From Pelomonas sp047654805 (GTDB lineage: Bacteria; Pseudomonadota; Gammaproteobacteria; Burkholderiales; Burkholderiaceae_C): a stretch of DNA of 64,000 nt. Below, piece after piece: positions 1 to 9,426 of this stretch. Made by a program: the position numbers and the translations under genes. Under the pieces are notes generated by a model that worked only from the letters and a program-made list of their open reading frames with translations, ran no database searches and had not been told where the DNA came from. The stretch lies in the NCBI RefSeq assembly GCF_047654805.1, contig NZ_JASGIV010000001.1:1240001-1304000 (forward strand), in the 5' to 3' direction. Every line of letters begins with the position of its first letter. Position 1 is the stretch's first letter.

Positions 1-579
1 CGCAAGGCCTTCCTGCTGTCCAGTCCGCGCGCCTGGAACCCGCCTGGCGTGGGCGACTCCGAGGAGGTGCTGCCGCGCCTGCTGGCCCAGGCGCGCAGCG
101 AAGTGAGGGTGCAGTTGCTGGACTATGCGCCGCTGTCGTACGCACCCGGGCAGCGGCCCTTCTACCCCGTCATCGACAACGCAATCCGGGCCGCCGCAGC
201 TCGCGGCGTGAAGATCAAGCTGATGGTGTCGAGCTGGAACACCGAGCAGCCGGCCATCCATCACCTGAAGAGCCTGGCACTGCTGCCAGGCATCGAGATC
301 CGCGTCGTGACGCTGCCGCGCGCCAGTACCGGTTTCATCCCCTTTGCGCGGGTCATCCACACCAAGGCGATGAGCATCGACGGCGAGGTCGCATGGGTGG
401 GAACCAGCAACTGGGCCGGCGGCTATCTGGACAAGTCGCGCAACCTGGAGGTGGTGCTGCGTGACGCAGCCATGGCCGGGCGGCTGGCTGCCTTGCATGA
501 GCTGGCCTGGAGTTCGCCGTATGCGGAGCCTCTGGACATCAACCGCCAGTACCCCAAGCCATCCAAGGGTGAGCCCTGA
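1..579 (+). CDS. phospholipase D-like protein, C-terminal part
   Basis: The reading frame is open from the first base, so the gene begins upstream and only about 192 C-terminal residues are visible. A full HKD-type active-site motif is present (HTKAMSID followed by WVGTSNWAGG), preceded by a region that fits the alternating beta-alpha fold of the PLD superfamily. Proteins of this type cleave or transfer phosphodiester bonds, in phospholipids or nucleic acids. The first HKD copy must lie outside the window, so the substrate cannot be judged. It ends 113 bases before the convergent guaC. Confidence 0.8.
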   Translation, partial: RKAFLLSSPRAWNPPGVGDSEEVLPRLLAQARSEVRVQLLDYAPLSYAPGQRPFYPVIDNAIRAAAARGVKIKLMVSSWNTEQPAIHHLKSLALLPGIEIRVVTLPRASTGFIPFARVIHTKAMSIDGEVAWVGTSNWAGGYLDKSRNLEVVLRDAAMAGRLAALHELAWSSPYAEPLDINRQYPKPSKGEP

Positions 580-692
580 GCCTGGTCACAGGTGTAGCTG
601 TTCACCCGCGTTCCGGCTGCATCCCCTGCAGGCGCGTCACATCGTGGGGCTCGTGCTGACTTGCTCGGCGCACGGCGCCCCACGGACGCGTT

Positions 693-1670
693 TCACATGA
701 ACAAGTGCTCGCCCGCGTTCTCTCCGCCCAGGATCACGTAGTTGACCTTCTTCAAGTCGGCCAGCTGCGTGCCGCCGGCATAGGAGATCGAGCTCTGCAG
801 GTCTTCCTGCATCTCGCGCAGCGTGTCGCCGAGCCTGCCCTTGACCGGCTCCAGGATGCGCTTGCCTTCTACGTGCCGGTACTCGCCCTTGTTGAAGTCC
901 GACGCCGAGCCGTAGTACTCCTTGTAGAGCTTGCCGTCGACCTCGACCGTGTTGCCAGGCGACTCCTCATGGCCGGCGAACAGCGAGCCGATCATGACCA
1001 TGGACGCGCCGAAGCGCACGCTTTTGGCGATGTCGCCGTGGTGGCGGATACCCCCGTCGGCCACGATGGGTTTGGTGGCCACGCGGGCGCACCATTTCAG
1101 CGCTGACAGCTGCCAGCCGCCCGTTCCGAAGCCGGTCTTGAGCCGGGTGATGCAGACCTTGCCCGGGCCGACGCCGACCTTGGTCGCGTCTGCGCCCCAA
1201 TTCTCCAGATCGATGACGCCCTCGGGCGTGCCGACGTTGCCTGCGATGACGAAGGCCTCGGGCAGCTTGTGCTTGATGTGGGCGATCATGCGCTGCACGC
1301 TTTCGGCGTGGCCGTGCGCGATGTCGATGGTCAGGTAGTCGGCACCGACGCCCTCGGCCGCGAGCCTGTCGACAAGCTCATGGTCAGCCGGCTTCACACC
1401 CACACTGAGCGAGACAAGCAAGCCCTTGTCTCGCATGTCCTTGGCGTAGGCCAGGCTGTCGAGGTCGAAACGGTGCATCACGTAGAAGTAGCCCTCGCGG
1501 GCCAGCATCTCGGTGATGGGTTCGTCCACCACGGTCTTCATGTTGGCCGGCACCACCGGCAGCTTGAAGCGGTGCGGACCGAACTGCACGGAGGTGTCGC
1601 AGTCGGAGCGGCTGTCCACGCGGCACTTGCGCGGCAACAGCAAGATGTTGTCGTAGTCGAAGATTTCCAT
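693..1670 (-). CDS. guaC: GMP reductase
   Basis: It converts GMP to IMP with NADPH in purine salvage. The 325-residue protein matches the Bacillus-type GMP reductase along its length: N-terminal MEIFDYDNILLLP, then PVVPANM, the catalytic loop GPGKVCIT with the nucleophile Cys173, ADGGIR and GSLFAGHEE. The ATG at 1670 is chosen because homology starts there. The frame runs 48 codons further upstream, but that part has no family similarity. It is a single gene with no CBS domains, which separates it from IMP dehydrogenase. Confidence 0.93.
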   Translation of the reverse strand: MEIFDYDNILLLPRKCRVDSRSDCDTSVQFGPHRFKLPVVPANMKTVVDEPITEMLAREGYFYVMHRFDLDSLAYAKDMRDKGLLVSLSVGVKPADHELVDRLAAEGVGADYLTIDIAHGHAESVQRMIAHIKHKLPEAFVIAGNVGTPEGVIDLENWGADATKVGVGPGKVCITRLKTGFGTGGWQLSALKWCARVATKPIVADGGIRHHGDIAKSVRFGASMVMIGSLFAGHEESPGNTVEVDGKLYKEYYGSASDFNKGEYRHVEGKRILEPVKGRLGDTLREMQEDLQSSISYAGGTQLADLKKVNYVILGGENAGEHLFM

Positions 1671-1862
1671 GTCAATGGTGTTCACAGTTGCGGCGCGCGT
1701 TCGTGCAGTGCGCGACCTGGGCTGCGAGCGCTTGACTTGCTTCGGCAAGAGGGCTGGCACCCTCGACGGCCGGGAGGCCGTCACATCGCAGTCCAACTTC
1801 GCTTGCGAAGTCAAGACGCGACGCGCCGGACCGAAGACAAAATTTGGGCCCGGTGGCCGATT

Positions 1863-3170
1863 CTAGTGGCCGAAGAATTTACGGTGGATCCGCCTGGTCG
1901 TCCACCAGACGCCAGTCAACACGACGGGGATGGCGGCACCGGCCGCAAGTTCTGGCGATACCGGCAGCCAGCCTTCGGTCTTCAGCGCCTTGAAGAAGTA
2001 CAGCAGCAGGCTGACGACGTAATAGGTAATGGCCGCCAGCGACAGGCCCTCCACCGTGGCCTGCATGCGCAGTTGCGTGCGCTGGCCGTCGCCGATCTGG
2101 GCCAGCAGCTGCTGGTTCTGGACCTCCGTTGCGATGTCTACCCGCGTACGTAGCAGTGCGCTGGCGCGCTCGATGCGCCGCGACAGCGCGTCCAGTCGCT
2201 GCGCGGTTGCCGACACCGTCGCGATGGCCGGAGACAGCCGGCGCTGCATGAACTCGCCCAGCGTCTGCGTGCCGGCCACCTTGCCCTCATGCAGCTCATC
2301 CAGCCGCGCCGCGACGATGGCCTGGTAGGCCTCGGTCGCTGCGAAGCGGTACTGGTGCTCGGCCGTTGCGTGCTCGACGCGGGCGGCGGTGGAAATCAGG
2401 TCGTCCAGCAGCTCCGCCTCGGACGCGCCGCGTCGTTCCAGCCGTGCCGTGATGCCGGCGAGCGTCGCTTCCACCTCGGCCAGCGTGGCACCCAGTGACT
2501 TGGCCGCGGGCAGGCCGCGCAAGGCCATCAGCCGGTAGGTCTCCAGCTCCAGCAGGCGCTGGCAGATGCGCCCGGCGCGGGTCTCTGGTGTGCCGGGCTC
2601 GGCCAGCACGACGATGTGCTCGAAGCCGGTCGCACGCAGGCAGAAGTCGGTGACGACCAGTGAATGCCCGCCCATGGTGGAGGCGACGACGGCATGGGCG
2701 CCAAACCATGCCTGGGCCTCCGCCAGCGCGCTGGGCGCGAAGGTCAGCGGCCGCTCGGCCATGACCAGCTTGATCGCCGCGATGGTGCGCCCTGGAATGC
2801 GGCCCAGCCAGGCAGCGTCCACGCGCAGCGGCAGTGCGTCCAGCGTCTGCGCGCCGGGCTCCGCGTCGGCCGGCAGCGGCTGCACCACTGCGTAACGCGT
2901 GAACTCGGCGTGACGTTCCCATTTCAGCGAGAACTCGCCGCAGCGCAGGCGCAGGAAGTTGGCGTTCAGCGCGTCTGCTGCCAGCGCGTGCTGGCCAGGC
3001 AACTGCCGCAGGTGGGCATGTTCGTCAGCCCGGCTGACGCCATCGTTCAGCACCGCGACGTGGATGATGACGGCGGGCAGCCGGATACGCGGCGGCGGTC
3101 GCGCGTGCACCTCGTTGTGCAGCGCCAGGCGCAGGCCGTCGTCGGGCGGAAGCAGGCTGTCTTCGTGCAT
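1863..3170 (-). CDS. DUF3422 family protein
   Basis: A 435-residue member of the DUF3422 family, common in beta-proteobacteria and without an assigned reaction. The N-terminal signature HNEVHARPP is clear. Two hydrophobic segments close to the C-terminus (AAITYYVVSLLLYFF and AAIPVVLTGVWW) separated by a short charged loop predict a C-terminal membrane anchor, and a long helical region lies before them. The ATG at 3170 is chosen because it directly precedes the conserved start of the family. It is divergent from the KAS III gene at 3264. Between this gene and guaC are about 190 bases with a GC-rich hairpin (1765-1782) but no U-tract. Confidence 0.85.
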   Translation of the reverse strand: MHEDSLLPPDDGLRLALHNEVHARPPPRIRLPAVIIHVAVLNDGVSRADEHAHLRQLPGQHALAADALNANFLRLRCGEFSLKWERHAEFTRYAVVQPLPADAEPGAQTLDALPLRVDAAWLGRIPGRTIAAIKLVMAERPLTFAPSALAEAQAWFGAHAVVASTMGGHSLVVTDFCLRATGFEHIVVLAEPGTPETRAGRICQRLLELETYRLMALRGLPAAKSLGATLAEVEATLAGITARLERRGASEAELLDDLISTAARVEHATAEHQYRFAATEAYQAIVAARLDELHEGKVAGTQTLGEFMQRRLSPAIATVSATAQRLDALSRRIERASALLRTRVDIATEVQNQQLLAQIGDGQRTQLRMQATVEGLSLAAITYYVVSLLLYFFKALKTEGWLPVSPELAAGAAIPVVLTGVWWTTRRIHRKFFGH

Positions 3171-3263
3171 GGCGCTCCAGAGTAGTGCGGAGTGATGGCA
3201 CCAGCGTGGCTCAGTAAGATTCGAGCCTTCGTACTTCGGCAGGCGGCATCGCCCGGCTACTCT

Positions 3264-4397
3264 ATGCAAGCTTCATTCCCGGCCGTGGTCATCAGCGGCA
3301 CCGGCCTGTACCGGCCGCCGCACGTCATCACCAACGCCGAGCTCGTCGAGGCCTTCAACCGCTACGCCGATCTGCAGAACGCCGAGCATGCCGGGGCCAT
3401 TGCCGCCGGCGAGCGTGCGGCCATGACGCATTCCAGCGTCGAGTTCATCGAGAAGGCGTCGGGCATCAAGCAGCGCTACGTCATCGAGAAGGACGGCGTG
3501 CTGGACCCGACCCGCATGTACCCGCGCTTCGCGCCGCGTCCCGACGACCAGATTTCGCTGATGGCCGAGATCGCCGTGGACGCGGCCCGCCAGGCGCTGC
3601 AGGTGGCCGGCAAGACGGGTGCCGACATCGATGCGGTGCTTTGTTCGAGTGCCAACATGCAGCGAGCCTACCCGGCGATGGCCGTGGAGATCCAGCAGGC
3701 GCTGGGTGCTGGCGGCTACGGTTTCGACATGAACGTGGCCTGCTCGTCGGCCACCTTCGCGCTGGAGCAGGCCTTTAACGCGGTGCGCTCGGGCGCGAGC
3801 AAGTGCGTGCTGGTGGTGAACCCCGAGATCACCTCGGCCCACCTGGAATGGCGTGACCGCGACTGCCACTTCATCTTCGGCGATGTCTGCACGGCCCTCA
3901 TCGTCGAGCGCGCCGACACGGCCACCAGCGCCGACCAGTGGGAGATTCTCGGCACGCAACTGGCCACGCAGTTCAGCAGCAACATCCGCAACAACTTCGG
4001 CTTCATGAACCGCGCCGAGGACCGCGACCCCAATGCCCGCGACCTGACCTTCTACCAAGAGGGCCGCAAAGTCTTCAAGGAAGTGGTGCCCATGGCCGCC
4101 GCCCACATCGAGGCCCACCTGGCCAAGTTGGGACTGGAGCCGACGCAGATGCGCCGCTTCTGGCTGCACCAGGCCAACCAGGGCATGAACCAGCTGGTCA
4201 TCAAGAAGCTGGTCGGCGCCGACGCTGGCAGCGAGGTCGCGCCGCTGATCCTGAACGAGTACGCCAATACGGCGTCGGCGGGTTCCATCATCGCCTTCCA
4301 TGAGCACCATGGCGACCTGACGGCTGGCGAGACGGGCGTCATCTGCTCCTTCGGCGCCGGCTATTCCATCGGCAGCGTGGTCGTCAGGAAACGCTGA
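3264..4397 (+). CDS. beta-ketoacyl-ACP synthase III family protein
   Basis: A 377-residue KAS III/FabH-type condensing enzyme. The full Cys-His-Asn triad is visible: Cys160 in NVACSSATF, His302 in WLHQANQ and Asn335 in NEYANTASAG. It is longer than housekeeping FabH (about 320) and begins VVISGTGLYRPP, like the second KAS III of pseudomonads that diverts medium-chain acyl-CoA into fatty acid synthesis. That specific role is inference. No other fab genes are nearby, which argues against it being the primary fabH. Start ATG 3264 is preferred over in-frame 3192 because homology starts there. Confidence 0.88.
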   Translation: MQASFPAVVISGTGLYRPPHVITNAELVEAFNRYADLQNAEHAGAIAAGERAAMTHSSVEFIEKASGIKQRYVIEKDGVLDPTRMYPRFAPRPDDQISLMAEIAVDAARQALQVAGKTGADIDAVLCSSANMQRAYPAMAVEIQQALGAGGYGFDMNVACSSATFALEQAFNAVRSGASKCVLVVNPEITSAHLEWRDRDCHFIFGDVCTALIVERADTATSADQWEILGTQLATQFSSNIRNNFGFMNRAEDRDPNARDLTFYQEGRKVFKEVVPMAAAHIEAHLAKLGLEPTQMRRFWLHQANQGMNQLVIKKLVGADAGSEVAPLILNEYANTASAGSIIAFHEHHGDLTAGETGVICSFGAGYSIGSVVVRKR

Positions 4398-4400
4398 GCC

Positions 4401-5939
4401 TCAGCGCGGCAGCCTGAACTGCGCCACCAGCGCGGCCAGCCGGGCTGCCTGATCCTTCAGGCTCTCTGCCGCCGCGGCACTCTGTTCCACCAGGGCCGCG
4501 TTTTGCTGCGTCATCTGGTCGAGCACGGCGACGGCCGAGCCCACCTGGCCTATGCCCTGGCTCTGCTCATGGCTGGCCGAGCTGATCTCGGCGATGAGGT
4601 CGCTGACCTTGCCCACCTCGGCGACGATGCTCTGTACGGTCTCGCCCGCCCGGCCCACCTGCTGGGCACCGGCCTCGACGCGCGCCACGCTGTTGCCGAT
4701 CAAGTCCTTGATTTCACGTGCTGCAGTCGCCGAGCGCTGTGCCAGTGAGCGTACCTCCGCGGCCACGACCGCGAAACCGCGGCCCTGCTCGCCGGCCCGG
4801 GCAGCTTCCACGGCCGCGTTCAGCGCCAGGATGTTGGTCTGGAAGGCGATGCCGTCAATGACACCGATGATGTCCGCGATTCGCCGCGAGCTGGCCGAGA
4901 TCTCGCCCATCGTGCTGATGACCTCGCCCACCGCCGTGCCGCCGCGCTCGGCGACGCCGGCGGCCGAGCGCGCCAGCTCGGTGGCGCGCTGCGCGGTCTC
5001 GGCGTTGTTGCGCACCGTCGCGGTCAGCTCTTCCATGGCGGAGGCGGTCTCCTCCAGGCTGCTGGCCTGCTCCTCGGTGCGTTGACTGAGGTTGGCGCTG
5101 CCGGTGGCGATCTCGGCCGAGCCGGTGGCGATCGAGTCCGCGCTGGATCGCACCTGGCCGACGATATGGGCCAGACTGGTGCCCATCTGCTCCAGCGCCA
5201 GCAGCAGGTGGCCGGTCTCGTCACGGGTGTGACCTTCGACGTGATGGCTGAGGTCGCCGGCCGCCACCGTCTGCGTATGACTGACGGCTTGCTGCAGCGG
5301 CAGCGTGATGCGGCGTGCCGCAACGAGGTTGAAGCCCAGCAGTAGCGCCGCACCGACGATTGCAGCCGCGACCAGCAGCAGCCGTGCGCGCGATGCCGAG
5401 GCCGCGCCGGTCGCGTCGGTCTCCTTGGCGAAGGCCTCGATGAGGTCGCTGAGCTGCTCCATCTCCGCCTCCAGCGCCTTGAAGGCCTTGCCGAAGACGG
5501 GGAGTCGTGCTTCCGCGGCAGCCAGGTCCCTGCCGGCCAGCGCAACCACCTCGTTGGCACTTTCGATGTAGGCGTTGAGCTGTGTCTGGGTCTTGCCGAT
5601 CGCGGCGGAAATCGCAGGGCTGAGCTCCAGGGACTTGAGCTCGTCCATGTGTTCGCGGAACGCCCGCGTATGCCCGCTGATGTCCCTCTGCGCATCGGTG
5701 ACCTCGGCCGCCTGGCCCTTGAGACCGCCCATCACCGCGCGCAGCACGTCGCCGCGCAGCGCGTCGTGCATCATGTCCGCTTCCAGCTGCGAGCGCAGCG
5801 CCGAGTTGGAGCGCGCCACGGACTCAGCCGTGCTGGACAGCGTGCCCAGGGCCAGATAGCCCACTACGCCGACGAGGGAAACGAAGAACAGGCCCAGCAG
5901 GCTGAGGGCCAGCAGGCGCTGGCGGATGGTGAGGCTCAT
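4401..5939 (-). CDS. methyl-accepting chemotaxis protein
   Basis: A 512-residue chemoreceptor. Topology: short cytoplasmic N-terminus, first membrane segment about residues 10-31, a small periplasmic four-helix-type sensor region to about 185, second membrane segment to about 207, HAMP linker, then the cytoplasmic signalling coiled coil. The hairpin tip that binds CheA/CheW is intact (GRGFAVVAAEVRSLAQRS). No C-terminal CheR-tethering pentapeptide is present; the protein ends AQFRLPR. The ligand is unknown. The gene starts 12 bases after a porin-like gene on the same strand, which suggests co-transcription and sensing of a compound that the porin admits. Confidence 0.95.
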   Translation of the reverse strand: MSLTIRQRLLALSLLGLFFVSLVGVVGYLALGTLSSTAESVARSNSALRSQLEADMMHDALRGDVLRAVMGGLKGQAAEVTDAQRDISGHTRAFREHMDELKSLELSPAISAAIGKTQTQLNAYIESANEVVALAGRDLAAAEARLPVFGKAFKALEAEMEQLSDLIEAFAKETDATGAASASRARLLLVAAAIVGAALLLGFNLVAARRITLPLQQAVSHTQTVAAGDLSHHVEGHTRDETGHLLLALEQMGTSLAHIVGQVRSSADSIATGSAEIATGSANLSQRTEEQASSLEETASAMEELTATVRNNAETAQRATELARSAAGVAERGGTAVGEVISTMGEISASSRRIADIIGVIDGIAFQTNILALNAAVEAARAGEQGRGFAVVAAEVRSLAQRSATAAREIKDLIGNSVARVEAGAQQVGRAGETVQSIVAEVGKVSDLIAEISSASHEQSQGIGQVGSAVAVLDQMTQQNAALVEQSAAAAESLKDQAARLAALVAQFRLPR

Positions 5940-5951
5940 CGCTGCGTCTCC

Positions 5952-6767
5952 TCAGAAGCGGGCGGACAGGCCGATCGTCCAGGCCAGGTCGGGTGCGTTC
6001 TTGCTGATACCGCGGAACAGGGCTACGTCCACCTGCAAGTCGCGGCCGAGCAGATAGGCCAGGCCGGTGTCGAAGGTGACGACGCTGCCCCCATGGCGGT
6101 TGGAAGCGAGCTGCTGGCCCGAGACCTCGACGAAGCCGCGCAGCCTATCGGTCAGCGACTTGCCGACGACGCCGGCCAGGATGGCGCCGACGAAGTGCCG
6201 GCCGCCCTCGTCACGGTCGCGATAGAGGCCCGGCATGACGCCGAATGACCAGCCGCCCGCGAACTCCCATTCGGCCACGAAGCGCAGCGAAGGTCGCAAG
6301 CCCTGGCCGCGGAAGCTGCCCGAGCCGCTGTCCACGTCCACGTGCAGCAGCCAGCCCAGCCCAGGCGTGCCGGCCTCCTCGTCGCCATCGTGCTGATGCC
6401 ACTTGACGCCCACCGACAGGTCAGACCAGCCGTTCTCCCGCGTCGTGAGCCCGGCGGCATCCGTCCGCTGCCGCAGTCGGCCGTCGGTCTCGAAGCGCAG
6501 CTCCCAGGCCTCGGCGACGCCGATGCGCAGCAGCGTGGGGGTGCTGGCCAGTCGCGTCCTCACGCCGCCCTGGCGATCCCGCTCGAAGGCCATGCTGGTC
6601 TCGAGCTGGAAGCGGCCCTTGCCGACCACGTCGCTGGATTCCACGAAGTCCGGGCGGTCGGTGGCAATGGTGTCGTCGTCGGCCCTGGCTTGGCCGGTGA
6701 TCCCCGCCAATGCCGTCACGAGTGCGAGGGCCGGCCAAGCGTCAAGCAGTGCTGCGTGGGTCTTCAA
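5952..6767 (-). CDS. MetA-pathway-like outer-membrane transporter
   Basis: A 271-residue secreted protein with the character of the phenol-degradation MetA/porin-like family: signal peptide ending near GQARA|DDD, early motif TDRPDFVESSDVVGKGRFQLE, alternating beta-strand pattern and a terminal phenylalanine typical of outer-membrane barrels. The start is a TTG at 6767 with GGGAG placed about 8-12 bases upstream; no in-frame ATG fits the signal peptide. It precedes the chemoreceptor gene by 12 bases. The substrate is unknown; hydrophobic compounds are typical for the family. Confidence 0.75.
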   Translation of the reverse strand: MKTHAALLDAWPALALVTALAGITGQARADDDTIATDRPDFVESSDVVGKGRFQLETSMAFERDRQGGVRTRLASTPTLLRIGVAEAWELRFETDGRLRQRTDAAGLTTRENGWSDLSVGVKWHQHDGDEEAGTPGLGWLLHVDVDSGSGSFRGQGLRPSLRFVAEWEFAGGWSFGVMPGLYRDRDEGGRHFVGAILAGVVGKSLTDRLRGFVEVSGQQLASNRHGGSVVTFDTGLAYLLGRDLQVDVALFRGISKNAPDLAWTIGLSARF

Positions 6768-6865
6768 GGCCGGCTCCCATCCTTTTGCGACGTTCGGGCC
6801 ACTCTAGCGGAGGCCATCCGGCTTGGCGACGGGGCGTCCTCCAGGGCTTGCGCTATCGTGACAAC

Positions 6866-8299
6866 ATGAGCGACCTGAGCTTTTTCTGGCATGACTACGA
6901 GACCTTCGGCCGCGTGCCGCGCCGCGACCGGCCGGCGCAGTTCGCCGGCCTGCGCACCGATGCCGAGTTGAACGAGGTCGGCGAGCCGCTGATGCTCTAC
7001 TGCCAGCCGGCCCCCGACTACCTGCCCGACCCCGAGTCCTGCTTGCTCACTGGCATCCTGCCCCAGCATTGCCTTGAGCGCGGCGTGCCGGAGCACGAGT
7101 TCGCTGCGGCCATCGAGACGGTCCTTGCCCTGCCTGGCACCGTGGGCGTGGGCTACAACAGCATTCGCTTCGACGATGAGGTGACGCGGCACCTGTTCTG
7201 GCGCAACCTCATCGACCCCTATGGTCGCGAGTGGCAGAACGGCTGCGGCCGCTGGGACCTGCTGGATGTCGTGCGCTGCGCCTATGCGCTGCGGCCCGAC
7301 GGCATGGAATGGCCCCGGCACGAGGACGGCCGCCCCAGCTTCAAGCTGGAGCATCTGACAGTGGCCAACGGGGTGGCGCACGAGGCCGCGCACGATGCGT
7401 TGTCGGACGTGCGCGCCACCGTTGCGCTGGCGCGCAAGCTGCGCCAGGCACAACCCAAGCTGTGGGACTTCTGCGTGAAGCTGCGCAGCAAGCAGGCCGT
7501 GTGGGACGAGATCGGTGTGGGCAAACCCTTCCTGCACGTCTCGGGCATGTATGGTCCGGAACGTGGCTGTATCGCCATGGTCTGGCCGCTGGCGCCGCAC
7601 CCGACGAACAAGAACGAGTTGATCGTCTGGGACTGCAGTGTCTCGCCCGAAGAACTGCTGACCCTGAACGCCGAGGCTATCCGCCAGCGCATGTTCACGA
7701 AGCAGGATGAGCTGCCCGAGGGCGTCACGCGGCTGCCCATCAAGACCATTCACGTCAACAAGAGCCCCATCGTCATCGGCAACCTGAAGACGCTCAGCCC
7801 GGCCATGGCCCAGCGTTGGGGCCATGACGTCGAGGCTCAGCTCGCGAGCGCCGGGCTGCTGGCCGAGAAGGGGCGGCTGCTGGACGGCCTGTGGGCGGAG
7901 GTGTTCCAGCGCGAGCCATTCCAGGCTGCCGATGTGGACGAGGACCTCTACGGCGGCTTCATCGGCAATGAAGACCGCCGCGCGCTGAACCGCGTGCGCA
8001 CGACGCCGCCTGAGCAACTCACCGAGCGCGCGGCCCAGGGCAAGCTGGCCTTCCAGGACGGGAGGCTGGACGAGCTGGTGTTCCGCTGGCGGGCGCGCAA
8101 CTTCCCGCAGGCGCTGTCTGCCGAGGAGGCCGAGCGCTGGCACGCGCATCTGAGTGCAAGGCTGCACGAAGGCGAGGGTGGTGCCCAGACGCTGTCGGCC
8201 TTCATGGAGCGCATCGACCAGTTGGGCGAGACGGCGGATGAGCGCGGGGAGGGGATTCTGTCTGCGCTGTACGACTACGCCGAGCAGATCGCACCCTGA
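6866..8299 (+). CDS. sbcB: exodeoxyribonuclease I
   Basis: A single-strand-specific 3'-5' exonuclease used in recombination and mismatch repair. The 477-residue length equals the E. coli enzyme. The DEDD nuclease core is visible: DYE at residues 10-12, GYNSIRFDDE, and HDALSDVRAT. The C-terminal half carries the SH3-like and helical domains of ExoI. Start ATG 6866 begins the conserved MSDLSFFWHDYETFG; the frame is open upstream without homology. A GC-rich stem (8301-8318) follows the stop but lacks a U-run. Confidence 0.95.
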   Translation: MSDLSFFWHDYETFGRVPRRDRPAQFAGLRTDAELNEVGEPLMLYCQPAPDYLPDPESCLLTGILPQHCLERGVPEHEFAAAIETVLALPGTVGVGYNSIRFDDEVTRHLFWRNLIDPYGREWQNGCGRWDLLDVVRCAYALRPDGMEWPRHEDGRPSFKLEHLTVANGVAHEAAHDALSDVRATVALARKLRQAQPKLWDFCVKLRSKQAVWDEIGVGKPFLHVSGMYGPERGCIAMVWPLAPHPTNKNELIVWDCSVSPEELLTLNAEAIRQRMFTKQDELPEGVTRLPIKTIHVNKSPIVIGNLKTLSPAMAQRWGHDVEAQLASAGLLAEKGRLLDGLWAEVFQREPFQAADVDEDLYGGFIGNEDRRALNRVRTTPPEQLTERAAQGKLAFQDGRLDELVFRWRARNFPQALSAEEAERWHAHLSARLHEGEGGAQTLSAFMERIDQLGETADERGEGILSALYDYAEQIAP

Positions 8300-8381
8300 G
8301 GCCGATCCCGTGATCGGCTGCATGGTCTAAAGCCTGCAGTCCTGCGATAGTTGGGCCTGAAGATCGATCCGGAGACACTTC

Positions 8382-9314
8382 ATGAGCAGCGCCGCCCCCG
8401 CCCGCAACGAGGACACCACCGCCGCCCGCCTTCGCGCCCTGCTGGTGCGCGCGCCGATGGCGGTCGCCTTTGTCCGCGGCCAGTGTTTTGAGGTCGTCAG
8501 CGAGGAGTTCAACCACCTGTTCGGCTTTGGCGACGACAGCGACCTGGCTGGCCAGGGGACACGGGTGGTCCACACGACCGACCTGGCTCACGCAGGGCTG
8601 AACGAGCGCGCCGCAGCGGCCTTTGCCGCTGGCCGGCCGCTGGACGAGGAGATCGAGTACGTGAAGCGGGACGGCCACCGTTTCTGGGGCCGGCTGCAGG
8701 CCACGCCGGTGCACTGGGAAGCTCCCGGGGACGAGGCGCTGTGGATCGTCGAGGATGTGACGACGGCCAGGGCGCAGCGCCTGCAGCCGACCTGGACGGC
8801 CAAGCACGACGCGGTCACTGAGCTGGCCAACCGCCGGGAGTTCGAGCGCCGGCTGGCCGAGCATGTCGGCAGCCGCCGCAGCGAACCAGTGTCGGTGCTG
8901 TGGCTCGACGTCGACAGGTTCGGCGAGGTCGTCAAGGACATGGGGGCCGAGGTGGGGGACCATTTCCTCTACGGCCTGGGCCAGATGCTGATCGGCAAGG
9001 TGCGAGCCTCCGACCTTGTCGCACGCCTCGAGGACGACCATTTCGCCATCCTGCTGCCTGACTGCGACCAGCACTACGCGCAGATCATCGCCGAGAAGGT
9101 GCGCTCCGCCGTTGCCGGCTACCGGCTGCGCTGGGGCCTGCACCGCACGAGGGTGAAGGCGTCGCTGGGGGTTGTTCAGATCCAGCCGGCGCTGACGACC
9201 GTGGAGGCGGTGCTGGGCGCCGGCGCACTGGCCTGCGCCGAGGCCAAGGCGGCGGGTGGCGACAGCGTGCGGGTCTTCGTGTCCGCCGGCGGCTACGAGG
9301 AACTGGCGGGCTGA
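8382..9314 (+). CDS. PAS domain plus degenerate GGDEF protein
   Basis: A 310-residue soluble protein. Residues about 15-130 resemble a PAS sensor (EEFNHLFGFG, EIEYVKRDG, WIVEDVTT). Residues about 138-305 have the GGDEF fold (HDAVTELANRREFERRL, LWLDVDRFG). The signature GGDEF is replaced by EDDHF at 217-221, so diguanylate cyclase activity is unlikely. The allosteric I-site RxxD is kept at the correct spacing (RASD, 208-211, five residues before). It could therefore act as a c-di-GMP receptor. It lies directly upstream of a flagellar-type gene, which fits a motility role. Confidence 0.85.
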   Translation: MSSAAPARNEDTTAARLRALLVRAPMAVAFVRGQCFEVVSEEFNHLFGFGDDSDLAGQGTRVVHTTDLAHAGLNERAAAAFAAGRPLDEEIEYVKRDGHRFWGRLQATPVHWEAPGDEALWIVEDVTTARAQRLQPTWTAKHDAVTELANRREFERRLAEHVGSRRSEPVSVLWLDVDRFGEVVKDMGAEVGDHFLYGLGQMLIGKVRASDLVARLEDDHFAILLPDCDQHYAQIIAEKVRSAVAGYRLRWGLHRTRVKASLGVVQIQPALTTVEAVLGAGALACAEAKAAGGDSVRVFVSAGGYEELAG

Positions 9315-9371
9315 AATCACGCTTTCGGGCGGGGTGATCCCCGGAAATGCGGGATTTTTCGCTGGATGTTC

Positions 9372-9398
9372 TAAAGTTCGGCTCAGCCCGGCCGATGT
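9372..9398 (+). promoter_or_regulatory. sigma-28 (FliA) promoter
   Basis: TAAAGTTC (9372-9379), 11 bases, then GCCGATGT (9391-9398). This matches the flagellar sigma-28 consensus TAAAGTTT-N11-GCCGATAA at nearly every position with exact spacing. It is 28 bases before the ATG of the FlgC-like gene. Confidence 0.85.
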
Positions 9399-9426
9399 AG
9401 CGGTCGAAGAGCCCAGGACTGAAGCC

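Noticed and set aside
8327..8350. Sigma-28 promoter before the PAS/GGDEF gene
   Set aside because: TAAAG and a GCGATAG-like box occur, but the spacing is about four bases too short.
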